Source: Strobilurus pachycystidiatus
Lineage: Eukaryota > Basidiomycota > Agaricomycetes > Agaricales > Physalacriaceae
NCBI GenBank assembly: GCA_019915135.1
Contig: JAHLMK010000017.1
Span: 744,001-808,000, forward strand
Direction of reading: 5' to 3'
Length of the DNA: 64,000 nt
Shown: piece after piece, positions 11,185 to 23,000 of the stretch
How positions within the stretch are numbered: the first letter of the stretch is position 1
Layout of the letters: every line of letters begins with the position of its first letter
Made by a program: the position numbers and the translations under genes
The notes under the pieces: model-generated
Seen by the model: the letters and a program-made list of their open reading frames with translations, nothing else
What the model was told of the DNA's origin: nothing
Database searches by the model: none

Positions 11185-12486
11185 ATGTTTGCGTCTGCTA
11201 TCCTTATCCCTGCCCTGTTCATGGGCCTCACCTACGCGACACCTTTGACTCCCCTGCGAAGAGCTGTCACGCAAGTCTCCTCGACTGAGGTTGCTTCATT
11301 TGCGCCATATACCCAGTTTGCCCGCGCTGCCTATTGTTCCATTTCTGGCCTTCAAACATGGACCTGTGGCCGTCAGTGGCATTGAGTCGTCTTCATTGTT
11401 TTACCTGGTGTTGACAGTTAAATATGCAGAGGCGTGTGCCGCCCTCCCAGGATTCACGCCTACCCTCGTCGGTGGTGACGGTAACTCTGTCCAGCAATGT
11501 AGGTTTATTTCTGGCATTCGAAAAGTAATATCTTGACTGACTGTTTCATCAGACATTGTCGGATATTGGTCGACCCAGAACTCTGTCGTCGTGGCTCATG
11601 AAGGAACTGATCCCTTGCAATTGTGGGTCTGATGTGTGGCTTCTCCATTCCAGCTGCTGATGATTAACACAATAGGGAGTCTGATTTGACGGACCTCACG
11701 ATCCTGACAGCCACTCTTAGTACCACTTTGTTCCCCGGCGTCAATAGCAGTGTTCTCGTGCATGGAGGATTCCTCGCCGAGCATGCCCAGACGGCGCTAA
11801 CGACGCTTACCGAGGTGAAGCGCTTGATGGCTCTACATGGAACGACAAAACTTGCCCTCGTTGGCCACTCCCTCGGAGGAGCTTTGGCTGAGCTCGACTC
11901 ACTCTTCTTCACGTTGAACATCCCTACGGCTGTTATCACCGCTCGGACATATGGAACACCTCGTGCGTTATAGCGTTTTGGGGACGTATTCACGCTCTGA
12001 TCGTTTTGAATTGGTGTAGGAGTCGGCAATGCTGCCTTCGCAAAGTTGATTGACTCAAAGGTGGGATTGATCATTGTATCACACGTCGGGAGTTAGCATT
12101 CTGACCCATTGTCGTTGTATAGGTTCCTGACTTCTTGAGGATTAATCATGCAGATGATCTGATCCCCATTGTTCCGGGACGTGCACTTGGGTTCGTGCAT
12201 CCCGCTGGAGAAATCCACATAATCAGCGACAGCAACGTCGTCGCTTGCCCAGGTATCTAAAACTCCCTGTCTCAATTCAAAGATATAACCCAATTGATGC
12301 GACTGGTAGGCAACGACGACGCTACTGACTCGCAGTGTCAGATTGCTAGTGTTCCCAACATCTTTGCTGGAAACATTATCGACCATGTAAGTACTTCAAA
12401 CATTCGTCTTGATGAACCCCTGCTCATCCATATGGTAGCTCGGTCCATATGAGGGTATCTATATCGGAACCATCTTCTGCACTTGA
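11185..12486 (+). CDS. Secreted class 3 lipase
   Basis: The start ATG is at 11185. The first residues (FASAILIPALFMGLTYA) form a signal peptide, and LRRA may be a propeptide site. Spliced exons give AAYCSISGLQTWTCG, then ACAALPGFTPTLVGGDGN, then SVVVAHEGTDPL, a fungal lipase_3 fold. The nucleophile elbow is GHSLGGA (about 11860-11883). Family knowledge places the other triad residues at the Asp in NHADDLIPIVP and the His in GEIHIISD or GFVHPAG near the C-terminus; both are present. The protein ends IYIGTIFCT with TGA at 12484-12486. Cysteines early (CSIS, WTCG, ACAAL) and late (VACPG, SQCQI, FCT) fit disulphides in an extracellular enzyme. It probably hydrolyses acylglycerols or related esters outside the cell; a feruloyl-esterase-like specificity cannot be excluded. 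Confidence 0.9.
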
Positions 12487-13997
12487 GGAACTGTAGCCAG
12501 CACGCATGCTTTTTGTTTTCCTGGTTCAATCATCGCTATAATTATCATGTCTGTATATAAATGGAACCATAGCGTGTGTACAATATAGCCATCGCGGGAT
12601 TCGTTAGGAGACTCGCGCTAATACTGAGTACTTCGGACAATATTTGTAACGCACATAATTCTACAGGCCCGCCGTTGTTGACGGGTTTTATTATTTGTTT
12701 CTGGATCTGCGTCTATCAGCGCAAATGAATTGAGATGAATGATTCACTAGTACTAGTGGAGGCGAACTCAGGCGCGTGGCAGGATACTGTGAAGCGGAAT
12801 ATAGAGTCGAACGCCCACGGGTTCGCGCCACATCCACACAAAACCGCAACCGTGCCATGGTCTAACTTCTTCCATTCCCATGGTATGTACGCCACCGAGA
12901 CCTAACACGAATTCGTATCGATCCTGGACGCCGCACAGATGGGAAAGAAGAAGATTAGGCAATAGATGATCTCGGACTCTGTGTGAGTGCAGTTGAGTAT
13001 TGGGAAGGATTGCTTGCTGTTGATAGCCGCGGGAGGAGCGTAAAAGGAGAGATGCGTCTTGGAGGCGGTGGGTGGGGGGAGAATGGAGAGATGACAAAAA
13101 AAAGTACAAGACTTTTTAGCCTGGACTTAACCCCAGTCGGCCTAAGCAAGCCGTATGGATCCAATGACGAGATTAATTGATGAAAACCAGCATGTTCCTT
13201 CGGGAAAGTGTCTCTCGTGTCCCTGGAGGCGCAGCATGATTACTGCACATACCTGACATCCTACTTCTGTAGCCGTCGTTTATCACGCAAAGAACGTTGC
13301 CTGCCGATTTCTGAGTGCGAACGCTCCCATGTCGTAAAGCAGGCCAGAGCCATCATTTACGCAAGTTATCACCTATTTATCACCATCGATGGTGCGGTGC
13401 GGTGCCTCTGCAAGATGGTGAAAATACATCCGTGGAAGCAACAACAGTGCAACAACCTGCAACAACTCCATGTTCCCTAAGGTAGAGGTCCCCCGATCAC
13501 TACATAGTACAATCGATCGACGTAAGTACGAATGGACCTTCTGCTGCCTTGTTTCTCCACTCCGCTGACATGCATGCCTGGTATTGATGTTGAGCCTCGC
13601 AATGGTCTCGCTCTGGTCCTCTCTCAGTCTGGTCTCGCTATCTTGACCTTGATTTCGCCCCAGAAATTTGGCTAAATTGATGGGATATACATTTACCTCC
13701 GCGGATCCCGATCGATGTTGGATCATTTCCAGATTTCCAAATTGAAACCTCGTTAGGCGCATGAGACCGAGCAGATTTAGACGTTTACATAGGTAGGACC
13801 CGCGCAGCAAAAGTGCCGTCCAACCTACCTCGAAGTCGAGAATGGGAAAGACTCTACAGTCGAATCATCCACATCACCGATTTCGTATGCATCTTGCGCA
13901 AATTGCGACTTGAACAGTCAATATTACCATCAGAGATTATCAACGTGCTACGGGAAGCAGCGCCGGTATACTTTTGCATATGCATATATAGCTCCGT
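12487..13997. other. Long convergent intergenic region
   Basis: This is 1.5 kb between the 3' ends of the lipase (+) and the FKBP gene (-), unusually long for this gene-dense window. The open frames in it are short, lack recognisable domains and do not join into a gene model. I see no TIRs, tRNA or repeat. Confidence 0.5.
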
Positions 13998-15415
13998 TTA
14001 CTTGACGCTAATGAGCTTGCACTCTGGAAAGAGAAACGTTGCCATGAGACGGATAATCTTCCCGAAGCACAGAGCCACATACCAAAAGTCAGAGTGGAGT
14101 TGGGCGGGATGCCACTGACGCCCTTCTTGCCGTAGGCCATGGCGGGGGGAATGACAAGGACGCGCTCGCCGCCGACTTGCATGCCAGCGATACCCTCATC
14201 CCAGCCCTTGATAACTTCGCCAGCTCCGAGACGGAACTGGAACTGAGAACGAAAAAGAGGTCAGTCAATAACAGCCATCACGACGATGTGACGAAGGACG
14301 TACAGGCTTGCCCTTGGTATTCGAGTCGAAAATCTTTCCGTTCGTGAGCTTACCAATGTATCTCATCTCGATGCGCTTGCCCTTCTTGGCTTGGGGCCCG
14401 GTACCAACCACGGCGTCCTTGATCTTGAGTCCCGAAGGAAGCACCTGCTCCTCACCGCCCTTTCCCTTCTTCTCCTTCTTCTCCTTCTTCTCGGTAACAG
14501 GCGACTCCTCAGCGTCGACAGGCTTGCCATCTTCGCCCTTTTGCTTCTTGGCCTTTTTCTTCTCAGCTTTTGTGGGTTTCGAGGCCTCGCCATCGGCTTC
14601 TGTAGACTCTCTTGGGCGTTTCTTGTCGTTCTTGGTGGCAACGTCAACCTCCTCGAAACGGCTAGACCTACATGAGATTTGGTTGTGGGTCAAGAAATTT
14701 CACAAGGCGTACCTTGCGTCGCTCTCGAAACCATCGGCGTCCATCTCTACATCAGAGCTAACGTCCTCAAGGCGGAAGGCCCCTTCGTCGTCAGAGTCGG
14801 AGTCGTCCGAGCCATAAGGGTCTTCGTCAGCAGCGCGTTGTTCTACGCGAAAAGTCAGAGAAATCTTTCTGGATGAAGAAAGACACGTACGGATTCTGAC
14901 ACCGGTGAGGTAGACGGTGCTTGAGAGGAGATCAATCGGTTATTATTGAACACAACAACGACGCGTCTTGAGGCTCACTTTTTTCCAGAGACTGTGAACC
15001 TGAAGATTCCCTGCTCGTGTAGCATAATGTCGGTAGTTATTTGCTCAGTCTGAGAACGGTCAGATTGAGAAAGTGGTGTAGAAGGAGCCACTCGCTTTTC
15101 CGACAGACAAAGAACAGATGGCGGTGACAACCTCTTGCCCAGGTGCCTCGTCAGCCGAGTCCCCTTCTTCGTCAGAGTCAAAATCAGCTCCAGCAGGATC
15201 CTCGTAGGTCAGCTTGAGCGTAGAACGACCGGTCTTGTCGGGGGTCTCTTCATCGTCGCCGAGAGCGACATTGGTGATTTTGACGTCCGTCGAGGCAAGG
15301 AACGTGGTGCCCTCGGGGGTTGGCGCGACTTTCAGAGCCCTATTGAAGATGAATACAGCAGGTTAGGACAATTGGAAAAAAAGAGCTACCAGGTGGCGAG
15401 TACAGTGTAGTCCAT
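13998..15415 (-). CDS. Nucleolar FKBP-type peptidyl-prolyl isomerase (Fpr3/Fpr4-like)
   Basis: The start ATG is at 15415-15413, then a short exon (MDYTVLATW) spliced at GTAGCT..AATAG to [16 protein letters not shown]. The N-terminal part is nucleoplasmin-like: [10 protein letters not shown], acidic [12 protein letters not shown], and [20 protein letters not shown]. The middle is acidic and then Lys-rich ([29 protein letters not shown]), typical of nucleolar FKBPs that act as histone chaperones and proline isomerases. The C-terminal FKBP domain shows [65 protein letters not shown] and PPNSTLTFE, with the drug- and proline-pocket residues in place. The last exon adds CKLISVK and a TAA at 13998-14000. 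Domain order and length match Fpr3/Fpr4. Confidence 0.9.
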
Positions 15416-15554
15416 GATGAAGGTAAGGGATAGAGCAAGACCAAATTTTTTCGATCTAACCAATCGGCCCGTGCATCCACCGGACCGACTGCCGATGGTT
15501 TGGCCTGTTTGGCTGTCCGCCTACGTGACCGCGCTCTCCTCACTCCTGCCAAGC
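15416..15554. promoter_or_regulatory. Divergent promoter of FKBP and ARPC4
   Basis: Only 139 bp separate the FKBP start (-) from the ARPC4 start (+), so both core promoters must lie here or overlap the first exons. No clear TATA box is visible. Confidence 0.6.
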
Positions 15555-16380
15555 ATGGTGCGCCCATTTTCCCGTCTTTCCCGACGACTTGCTCATCGCC
15601 GGCCGCCCAGTCTCACGCTCTCAGGCCATATCTTGCCGCTGTGCGCTCGACATTGACTGCAGCGCTGACACTCGAGAACTTCTCGTCACAGGTCAGTCGG
15701 CCCCGTCACATCGTTGTCGCCGATGCTCATGGCGATGCAGGTCGTAGAGCGACACAACAAGCCAGAAGTAGAGGCATCGTGCGTAGTTCTCGTCATCGGC
15801 GCCGCCAATGACCGCCATTGACCACATCACAGTGGATCCAAGGAAGTGCTCCTTAACCCACTCATCATCTCCCGCAATGAAAACGAGCGCGTCCTCATCG
15901 AATCGTCCATCAACTCCATCCGCCTCAGCATCAAGATCAAGCAGGCCGACGAGATCGAGCGCATCCTGTGCCACAAATTCACCCGTTTCATGATGCAGCG
16001 AGCAGAAAGCTTCATCGTCCTCCGGCGAAAGCCAGTCCAGGTACGTAGCCTGCCCATACTCTGCCATCTAGCTGAACTAGAGGAAGGGATACGACATATC
16101 CTTCTTGATAACCAACACCCACACCGAGACTATGCTCAAGCACAAGATTGTCGATTTCATCATCGAGTGCGCTGCTACCGATACCCTCCTCCCCGTCGCT
16201 AACAGCACCGTACTAGATTCATGAAGGAGGTTGATAGAGAGATCAGTGACATGAAGCTGAGCCTGAACGCAAGAGCACGTATCGTCGCCGAGTCGTACCT
16301 TACTGCTGTGAGTCGTCCTCCCACTACTAGTACTAGTACCTCCAGATCTAGCTTACCTGGATACCCAGATCATCACATGA
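15555..16380 (+). CDS. ARC19: Arp2/3 complex 20 kDa subunit (ARPC4)
   Basis: Joined exons give [104 protein letters not shown], then [20 protein letters not shown] and IVAESYLTA. This is near-identical in order to ARPC4/Arc19, which holds the Arp2/3 actin-nucleating complex together. The best model has seven exons: 15555-15557, 15611-15691, 15741-15778, 15833-16040, 16087-16166, 16217-16307 and 16369-16380. Exon 1 is only the ATG, followed by a 53-bp intron (15558-15610, GTGCGC..CCAG), so the protein starts M-SHALRPYL, matching the M-S-x-x-LRPYL start of the family. The extreme C-terminus (IIT) is less certain. The FKBP gene is divergent 139 bp away. Confidence 0.93.
15558..15610 (+). other. 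Intron directly after the ARPC4 start codon
   Basis: GT at 15558 immediately follows the ATG at 15555-15557 and the acceptor CCCAG ends at 15610. No other ATG in frame with the SHALRPYL exon gives a family-like N-terminus: reading upstream without splicing adds a non-conserved stretch with no nearby ATG. Confidence 0.75.
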
Positions 16381-17148
16381 TTGTATATGGATGGAATGTA
16401 TTACTAGAACGGAATGGACTTGTGGGCTTCAATACTTCATCTTCGCTTCTATCCGCTCCCTCACACCACCCCTCGTCTACCACATCGGTGTCTCCCAGTG
16501 TCGTCACAGCCACACCTCCTACCTACCGACGTGCCCAGAAAGACCCAATGGAGCCGTGAACAACGCGAAAAATGCCTCGTTGGCGATGCCCTTTTCTGCA
16601 GCCCTAGAAAGCAGAGATATGGGTGCACCAGACTCGCCGCTCTCCCCTCGAAGCGCCCTTGACCGAAAATATGACTGGGAATTTTGGCAGATGACGCCGG
16701 ACTTTGAACATCCGACCGGGGGAGACGACGGGATGGTTTTAAGAGCTGTCTGCGAGTCTGCAATGTCGACTGGGCACGATCGGTGAGGGTCTCCTGGCTG
16801 GGGCCGAAAGGTGCAGTATGCCCATGGATTCCACTAATAGCAAGCGAGTGTGATCATGTCTCTTGTGCGCGATACGCAAGGCCAACAAGGCGTGCCGTAG
16901 ATGCGCTCGGAGCTGGCTTCATGACTGTGCTTGTTTACTCCAGTATGATACAGGTCTGATCAATCTTTACGCTCGATCATATACGCTTCCTGTTCGTTTT
17001 ACATAGTGCGCCTACCAATATCTTCAGGAGTGTATTGGAATCAAAACTATGGTTGTGTATGACTGGAGCGCGCGCTCAATGACTGCATTGCACAAGTGGT
17101 CGGCATAGTATTGGTTGTAATGAGTGTGCTTTTACTAAGTCCTTCTTT
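16381..17148 (+). other. Intergenic region with a doubtful short ORF
   Basis: On +, 16391-16786 is open and contains SPLSPRSALDRKYDWEFWQM. It could splice at GTGAGG near 16783 to a short tail ending about 16852. Around 16855-16940 another frame reads SCLLCAIRKANKACRRCARS, which resembles part of a zinc-cluster but lacks the full six-Cys pattern. No family is recognised. It may be a gene relic; nothing else is seen. Confidence 0.2.
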
Positions 17149-18858
17149 TTACAGTGGCGTACATGTGTTCGGCAGGCTACCCGACGGCTGGAACGTCACC
17201 GCTGCCGCGTCTTCACCCTCGCCAACAGCGACGTCGAATCTCGATTCCCAGCTAGGCGCGTCTACGACTTTCATGGTGCTGAAAACTACATACGTGCCGT
17301 TGGCCGCGTCCTGTGTACGCTCCATTGCCTGGCTCTGGACCTCCAACCTCGGGACATTGACACCCTGCCGAGGAATCCTGGCGGTATAGGCGAGGCTGAC
17401 GGGCTCCGTGGCGCGCTCGGCGCGTACTGCGGCGACGACAGTCGTGTTCCAAGTAACATAGTCGTTTGTGCTTCGACACGACTGTGGCAGCTGGTACAGA
17501 ATATCGTCGGTGAGGGGAAAGCCCTGACCAGCGTTATCAAAAAGAGCGGATGCGCCATTCGAGGGAGTCGTGACGTGGACATGGAATGCGCTGATGGATG
17601 TCTCGACGGGGAGGGTAGTCGCGAACTCATACCAAACAAAAATTTCGCCAAAACCGCTGGTCACGCCTTGCTTGTAGGTGGCTCGAGTTGTCTCTATGAC
17701 GTTGGAGGTAACATTGTTGCCAATGCGATCGAGGTAGGTGAGGTGGACGCCTATATCGCTGTCGTTGCGATTGGTACTGCGAACCCGAATGCGGCCCTTT
17801 AGGTCGAGAGTATCCTTTGAATTCAGATAGAAGTGCTCGATGTAGGGTTTAACCTCGATGGCAGTGATAACGTCGGTCAAGGTGACAGAGGCGGGCACCG
17901 TGTCAATCATGCGCGCCAGGATATCAGAGCACCGGTCTGCAAAGACGGCGGGGTCTGCAAGCGCATGCATGGTGCTATTGCCGTCAGCCCCGAAAACACG
18001 CTTGTCTGAATTCAAAGTGTCATTCGTGCCAACAACAAGCAGGTTGGAGGTGGTATCATTCAGGTATTCGGTCACCACCGCATTGTCGAAAGCGGAGAAG
18101 CTAGTCCCGGTTTCAAAATGCTCAAAGTTGGTTGCACTGTCGTTCAAGGTGATCTCTGGAAAGTCAACGCCATGCACACCTCCAAGAGTATGACCACAGG
18201 CAACCATGGCGATCATGTCGGTCGTGTTGAATCCCGCCGCCGCAAAGATTTGGGTATGGGTGTCGATGTCCTGGTCTGGTTTTGGAACACCGAGCGGACC
18301 CGCTTCGGTCGCATCGATGCGGCCAGCACGATAGGGAATGTATGGCCCACCACACGCCCTCGAAGAAATCACGACAGCGAGCGCGATAAGATCTGCAGCT
18401 GAAGAACGGGTGCTGTAATAGCCATTGGTAAAGCCAAACGTGCCATTGAAGGCAGCCCCGACGTTCTCGTCGCGCTCTGTTTCGAACATGATGGACGCGT
18501 CAAGACCGCCAAGACCAGTCGCGATGTCATGGGTGGCCATGTCGTGATACGCTGTGCGAATCCATTCTGCGGCAGTTTGACGACCTGCTCCAGCGACAGA
18601 GAAGGAACATGGGGTCACTCCTGGAGAATTGAGACATTTAGCGGAAGGTTGAAGAGCAGAAAAACTGAACAGACCGTCTCTGAATCCCCGGCGAATGTAT
18701 CCGCTCTGCAGTTGCAGAATGTCTTCCATTTCGTCGATGATTGGGGATGGCCAGACGTACGGAGCTGGCTCGCCCTCTGAACGAAGACGGTTCTCCTTGC
18801 CCCAAGCAGGAACGAGGAGGGGAAGGAGACCAAAGGCGGCCGTGACGAAGGTCCTCAT
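17149..18858 (-). CDS. Secreted fungal haem peroxidase, intronless
   Basis: One uninterrupted frame of 569 residues starts at ATG 18858-18856. The N-terminus (RTFVTAAFGLLPLLVPAWG) is a signal peptide. The distal haem site is AEWIRTAYHDMATHD (catalytic Arg and His in the R-x3-H order of the plant/fungal peroxidase superfamily), followed by GGLDASIMFETERDENVG. The proximal His lies in MVACGHTLGGVHG. Many NxS/T sequons fit an extracellular glycoprotein. The C-terminal 250 residues lie outside the catalytic domain, form a beta-rich extension, and are not recognised. It lacks the classical lignin-peroxidase surface layout as far as I can see, so this is a generic class II-like or related peroxidase. 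Unlike nearly all neighbours it has no intron. Confidence 0.85.
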   Translation of the reverse strand: MRTFVTAAFGLLPLLVPAWGKENRLRSEGEPAPYVWPSPIIDEMEDILQLQSGYIRRGFRDGLFSFSALQPSAKCLNSPGVTPCSFSVAGAGRQTAAEWIRTAYHDMATHDIATGLGGLDASIMFETERDENVGAAFNGTFGFTNGYYSTRSSAADLIALAVVISSRACGGPYIPYRAGRIDATEAGPLGVPKPDQDIDTHTQIFAAAGFNTTDMIAMVACGHTLGGVHGVDFPEITLNDSATNFEHFETGTSFSAFDNAVVTEYLNDTTSNLLVVGTNDTLNSDKRVFGADGNSTMHALADPAVFADRCSDILARMIDTVPASVTLTDVITAIEVKPYIEHFYLNSKDTLDLKGRIRVRSTNRNDSDIGVHLTYLDRIGNNVTSNVIETTRATYKQGVTSGFGEIFVWYEFATTLPVETSISAFHVHVTTPSNGASALFDNAGQGFPLTDDILYQLPQSCRSTNDYVTWNTTVVAAVRAERATEPVSLAYTARIPRQGVNVPRLEVQSQAMERTQDAANGTYVVFSTMKVVDAPSWESRFDVAVGEGEDAAAVTFQPSGSLPNTCTPL

Positions 18859-20019
18859 GGTGACGGGAACGAAAGAGTGGATGAAGCAGCGAGCCTCAGC
18901 AGTCTGGCATTAAGTACTAGGAATACTTACTACCTCCGCTCATGGCCGCATGGTCGTCGAGCGGACATGAGTGCCCTAAGTACAGTGTAACAATCCGTTG
19001 CTAATTGGTTGAGAAGCAGCCGGAGCGGGTGGAACGGTCCAACGGACCGAAGGCTCTGCTCAGCCTCTCGGCTCCCATTTCTCTGCACTTGGCTAAACGG
19101 TGGACCTGAGCTTTGCCTGAGTTCCCTGCTCGACGGGCATGCTGACGTCTGCTTTCCGTGTAGGCTTCGCGATAGACCAGAAATTGCAGGATGATGATAA
19201 TATGAATGCGACGAGAACCTTGGTATTTCCGAGCTCGTGCCTGCCGTCCGTAGCTGTCCGTATGGTGAGTCGCAACCAGGATAGAACATTCTCTTCTATA
19301 CGCGTCGCGCCCCTGCAGTACCTTTGCCAAATGGCAATCGAAAGTCGCGCCTCTATATAAACCTCTGCTTTGTCACGTTTTGAGCGGACGGGTGATCTGG
19401 GTCCATTATGGATTCTCCTGCAGGCTCGAAAGAACACCAGCTTTAACACACTCACGAATGGTGCAGCATCTACGTACCTAGAATAACTTGAAGAGAGCTA
19501 CGAAGATCTTGGCATCGTGACACGTCCTGCTGAACATGATCCGTCCGCCTTATCTTCAGGTCTGTGAAGGATCTTCATGAGCCTTCATATCGTGTGGGAC
19601 CGTCTGTAGAAAGTACAATGTCTGCCCACGGAAGTCAGTCAATATATATGGTCCAGAAAGTACCCAAACTCGACACGAAAAGAGTCTCACACACTCACTT
19701 ATATCGCCGACACATACTGTACGCCGCCTTGAGATGTGAGGAGGCCTCATTCCGGAATGGCGCGGCATCAGCTAATAATGCACTGCCGGATTGATCAGAG
19801 TTTGCTCTCGCCGAGCCGCCGCTGATCCTCGCCTTATGCCGTTTGATCCGGGGTACTTGCCGAGCAGTGCTGCCGGGAGACGCTCGGTGCCGCACCTCTG
19901 TTTTCGTCGACCTTCGTCCATGCGATAACGAGCGTTCCACCCTTCCGTTTACTGCGACATATCTGCCGGCGACTTCCACAACGCCTTCTTCTCCAGACTC
20001 CTTCCCCGGCGCCTATGAA
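18859..20019. other. Divergent intergenic region between peroxidase and P5B ATPase
   Basis: This is 1.16 kb with no supported gene. A TATATAA lies at 19354-19360 on +, but it is about 660 bp from the ATPase ATG and may not serve it. The frame upstream of the ATPase ATG stays open to about 19843 without an ATG, so transcription probably starts within this region. Confidence 0.5.
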
Positions 20020-23000
20020 ATGACGCCCGTCGCTGGACCGTCCACAGAGCCGGCATCACACGATTACACTGAAGGCGCATCCGCCGTGGACATCAACGAT
20101 GCCGTCGCCAAAACCCGCCGTTCGCGTCGCGACTCGCAATACAGCACAGCATATGGAGAAGACGGCGAAGGCGCGATATTCTCCGGTCCAGGCCACAGCG
20201 ACTTTGTCAATCCGAGCAGCGTCTCCCGGATGTCCCATATAGAGGCAGGCAGGCGGAGCAGTGAGGGATGGTCGAGAAGCCGCCGACACAGCCAAGTCTC
20301 GCGCGCGTCATTTTCTCGTCGATCCAGTATGGACAGTCAAGTCTCCCGCCAGAGCACGGACCCCGGCGAGGACGAGTTTGCCGACGATGATGACGACGGT
20401 CACAGCGCGATATCCCGCGAAGGACGGTCCCGCCCCCGCCGCCGCCCGACCTCCCCACCCAAACCCAGCGTTTTCGACAGCATCGCAGGTTTATTCGGCG
20501 GACGCGCGACGTCGCCCGAGCATCTGCGCCGTCCATCTTTCTCCAACAGGTCGTCTACCGGCTCTGTCAGTCGGCGGTCTCGTCGCAGTCGCGCCGGATC
20601 AGACTATGCCCTCGACACGGACGATGACGGAGAGGAGCGATGGGGCTACTCGTCAGGCGAGGAGGAAGAATCTGACGATGCAGCGTCCTTACGGACCGTG
20701 AATACCGACATCTCCGTCTCAGCAAGTATGCGATACGACTCGGAGCCCCCGTCTCCCACTGCTGCATCTCAGGGTCTACCGCTGCTTTCCTCGGACCAGA
20801 TCTTCGGAGGAGAATCGCGTATAGAAATGGAGATTCCCTTTGCCCTCCTCGATCCACCACCCCCCGGACCGCCTAGTCGTCAGACAATTTACATCCCCGA
20901 CGAGGACAGCACGATACGCCTCGTTGGCTATGAAGTGGTCTTATGGCGACGGCTTATGTGGCGTATAGGCTGTATCACGACATTCGGCATCCTCGCGCTG
21001 CTCGGCCACTGGTTTCCGAACCTCTGGCTCCGCTGGGCTGCCCGTGAGAAGGCGTTCTGTGAGAGTCAAGATGGCTTCGTGGTGGTAGAGGTAAGCCCTT
21101 TCTGCCATGTGCGCGATCTCCTCCAAACGTTACTAGTCTGCATACAGAGACATTTCTATTTTTCCTATCCGCACTATTGACTATGACTATCCCATCACCA
21201 CTGTGTTCTCGGACGAACCTGGTGCTCCCTTACTGAAACCTGGGGATGGATATGCCACGGAAAACATCGTCAATCTACATTTCTTGGACTATCGTTATTC
21301 GCGTTATGCGTTGGATCCTCGGACGGGACTATTTTCCATGGTTAGGTGAGCCTATTTGTCGTCCTCCCGTCCTCCACAATGTCATCTCATCTACTAGAGA
21401 ATGGACTGACCAAAGCTGGCTGACCACTCAGGGCGTTCAATTTGGCCTGCAGTCTACAGTGCGAAGCCAGAGGTACTCCCTGTTTGGTGCCAACGCGATC
21501 AACATTGACGGCAAATCTACCGCGTCTCTTCTCGTCGACGAGGTAAGTACACGACTTTTGTATCGATCTAGTGACTATCCCTCTGAGGCGTCATTCACAG
21601 ATTATTCATCCATTCTACGTGTTCCAGATTGCCAGCATTGTACTGTGGTCATTGGATGATTACTACTATTACGCGTTCTGTATCGCAGTCATCTCGGTGT
21701 TGAGTGTGGTCACCACTTTGGTAGAAACTAAAAAAGTTGGTGTCTTCTCGGCTGCATCTTTATCTTGTTGACATGATACTCGTTAGACAATAGCGCGGAT
21801 GAAGGAAATGTCAAAGTTCTCTTGCCAAATGGACGTTCTCATAGATGGCATCTGTACGTACTTTGTTTTTCTCCCCACTGTACCTCTCACGCGTCCACTG
21901 TCAGGGATTCAGCGTGACTCAAACGACCTAGTACCGGGCGACGTCGTTAATCTCTCCGCATCCGACTCATCTCTCGTTCCATGCGACATGTTCCTCATGT
22001 CTGGCGATGCTATCATCAACGAGAGTATGTTGACCGGGGAGAGTGTACCCGTCAGCAAGATCCCGGCGAAGGACGACGACTTGTTCCAGTGGAGAGTGAG
22101 CCGTACTGATAATCCCAAGGCGTTTATGTATGGTGGGACGAGAGTCATCAGGATAAGAGGATCTTTGACATCGGATGGACAAGGGCAACCTGCATTGGGG
22201 CTTGTTACTAGGACTGGTTAGTGCTTACCCTCCGTGAACCAACACGAACTTGATGTCGGTTTAGGCTTCAACACGACGAAGGGTGCTTTAATTCGGTCCA
22301 TGCTCTATCCAAAGCCCATTGGATTCAAGTTCTACCGTGACTCTGTTCGTTTCATCGGTGTCCTCGCTGGGATTGCCATCCTAGGCTTTAGCTTCAGCGC
22401 AGTTCAGTTTGTGAGAATCGGGGTAAGCACGCTTTATTTCTAATTGGACATGGCAAGTTATGCTTACGTCTCTGTAGCTCCCTTGGGTCACCATCGTTGT
22501 GCGCGCTTTGGATCTCATTACTGTCGTTGTTCCTCCTGCACTCCCGGCTACACTGTCCATCGGAACGAGCTTCGCTCTCGGCCGCCTCCGAAAACTGGGA
22601 ATCTACTGCATCTCACCAAGTCGAGTCAACGTTGGAGGCAAAGTAAACGTTTGTTGTTTCGACAAGACGGGCACGTTGACCGAAGATGGTTTGGACATCC
22701 TCGGAGTACGCAGCCTAGATCGCGACGGACAGAGGTTTGGCGAGCTTTTGGATGACATCCATGACCTGCCGTTGGCCAAGGATAAGGCAAACTTTCTGCA
22801 TGCGATGGCTACGTGTCATTCGCTCAAGATGGTGGATGGAGAGGCGATTGGCGATCCGCTCGATATGAAGATGTTTTCGTTTACGAAGTGGACTTTGGAG
22901 GAGGGCAGGGTGGCTGGAACTGGTGTGATCAAGTCCAAGGCTGGTGTTGAGCAGACGGCGCTCGTCCAGACTGTTGTACGGCCACCTGGAAGTGCACAAT

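Noticed and set aside
16855..16940. Second zinc-cluster gene
   Set aside because: Only a partial Cys pattern appears, with an upstream stop in frame and no linker or regulatory domain after it.
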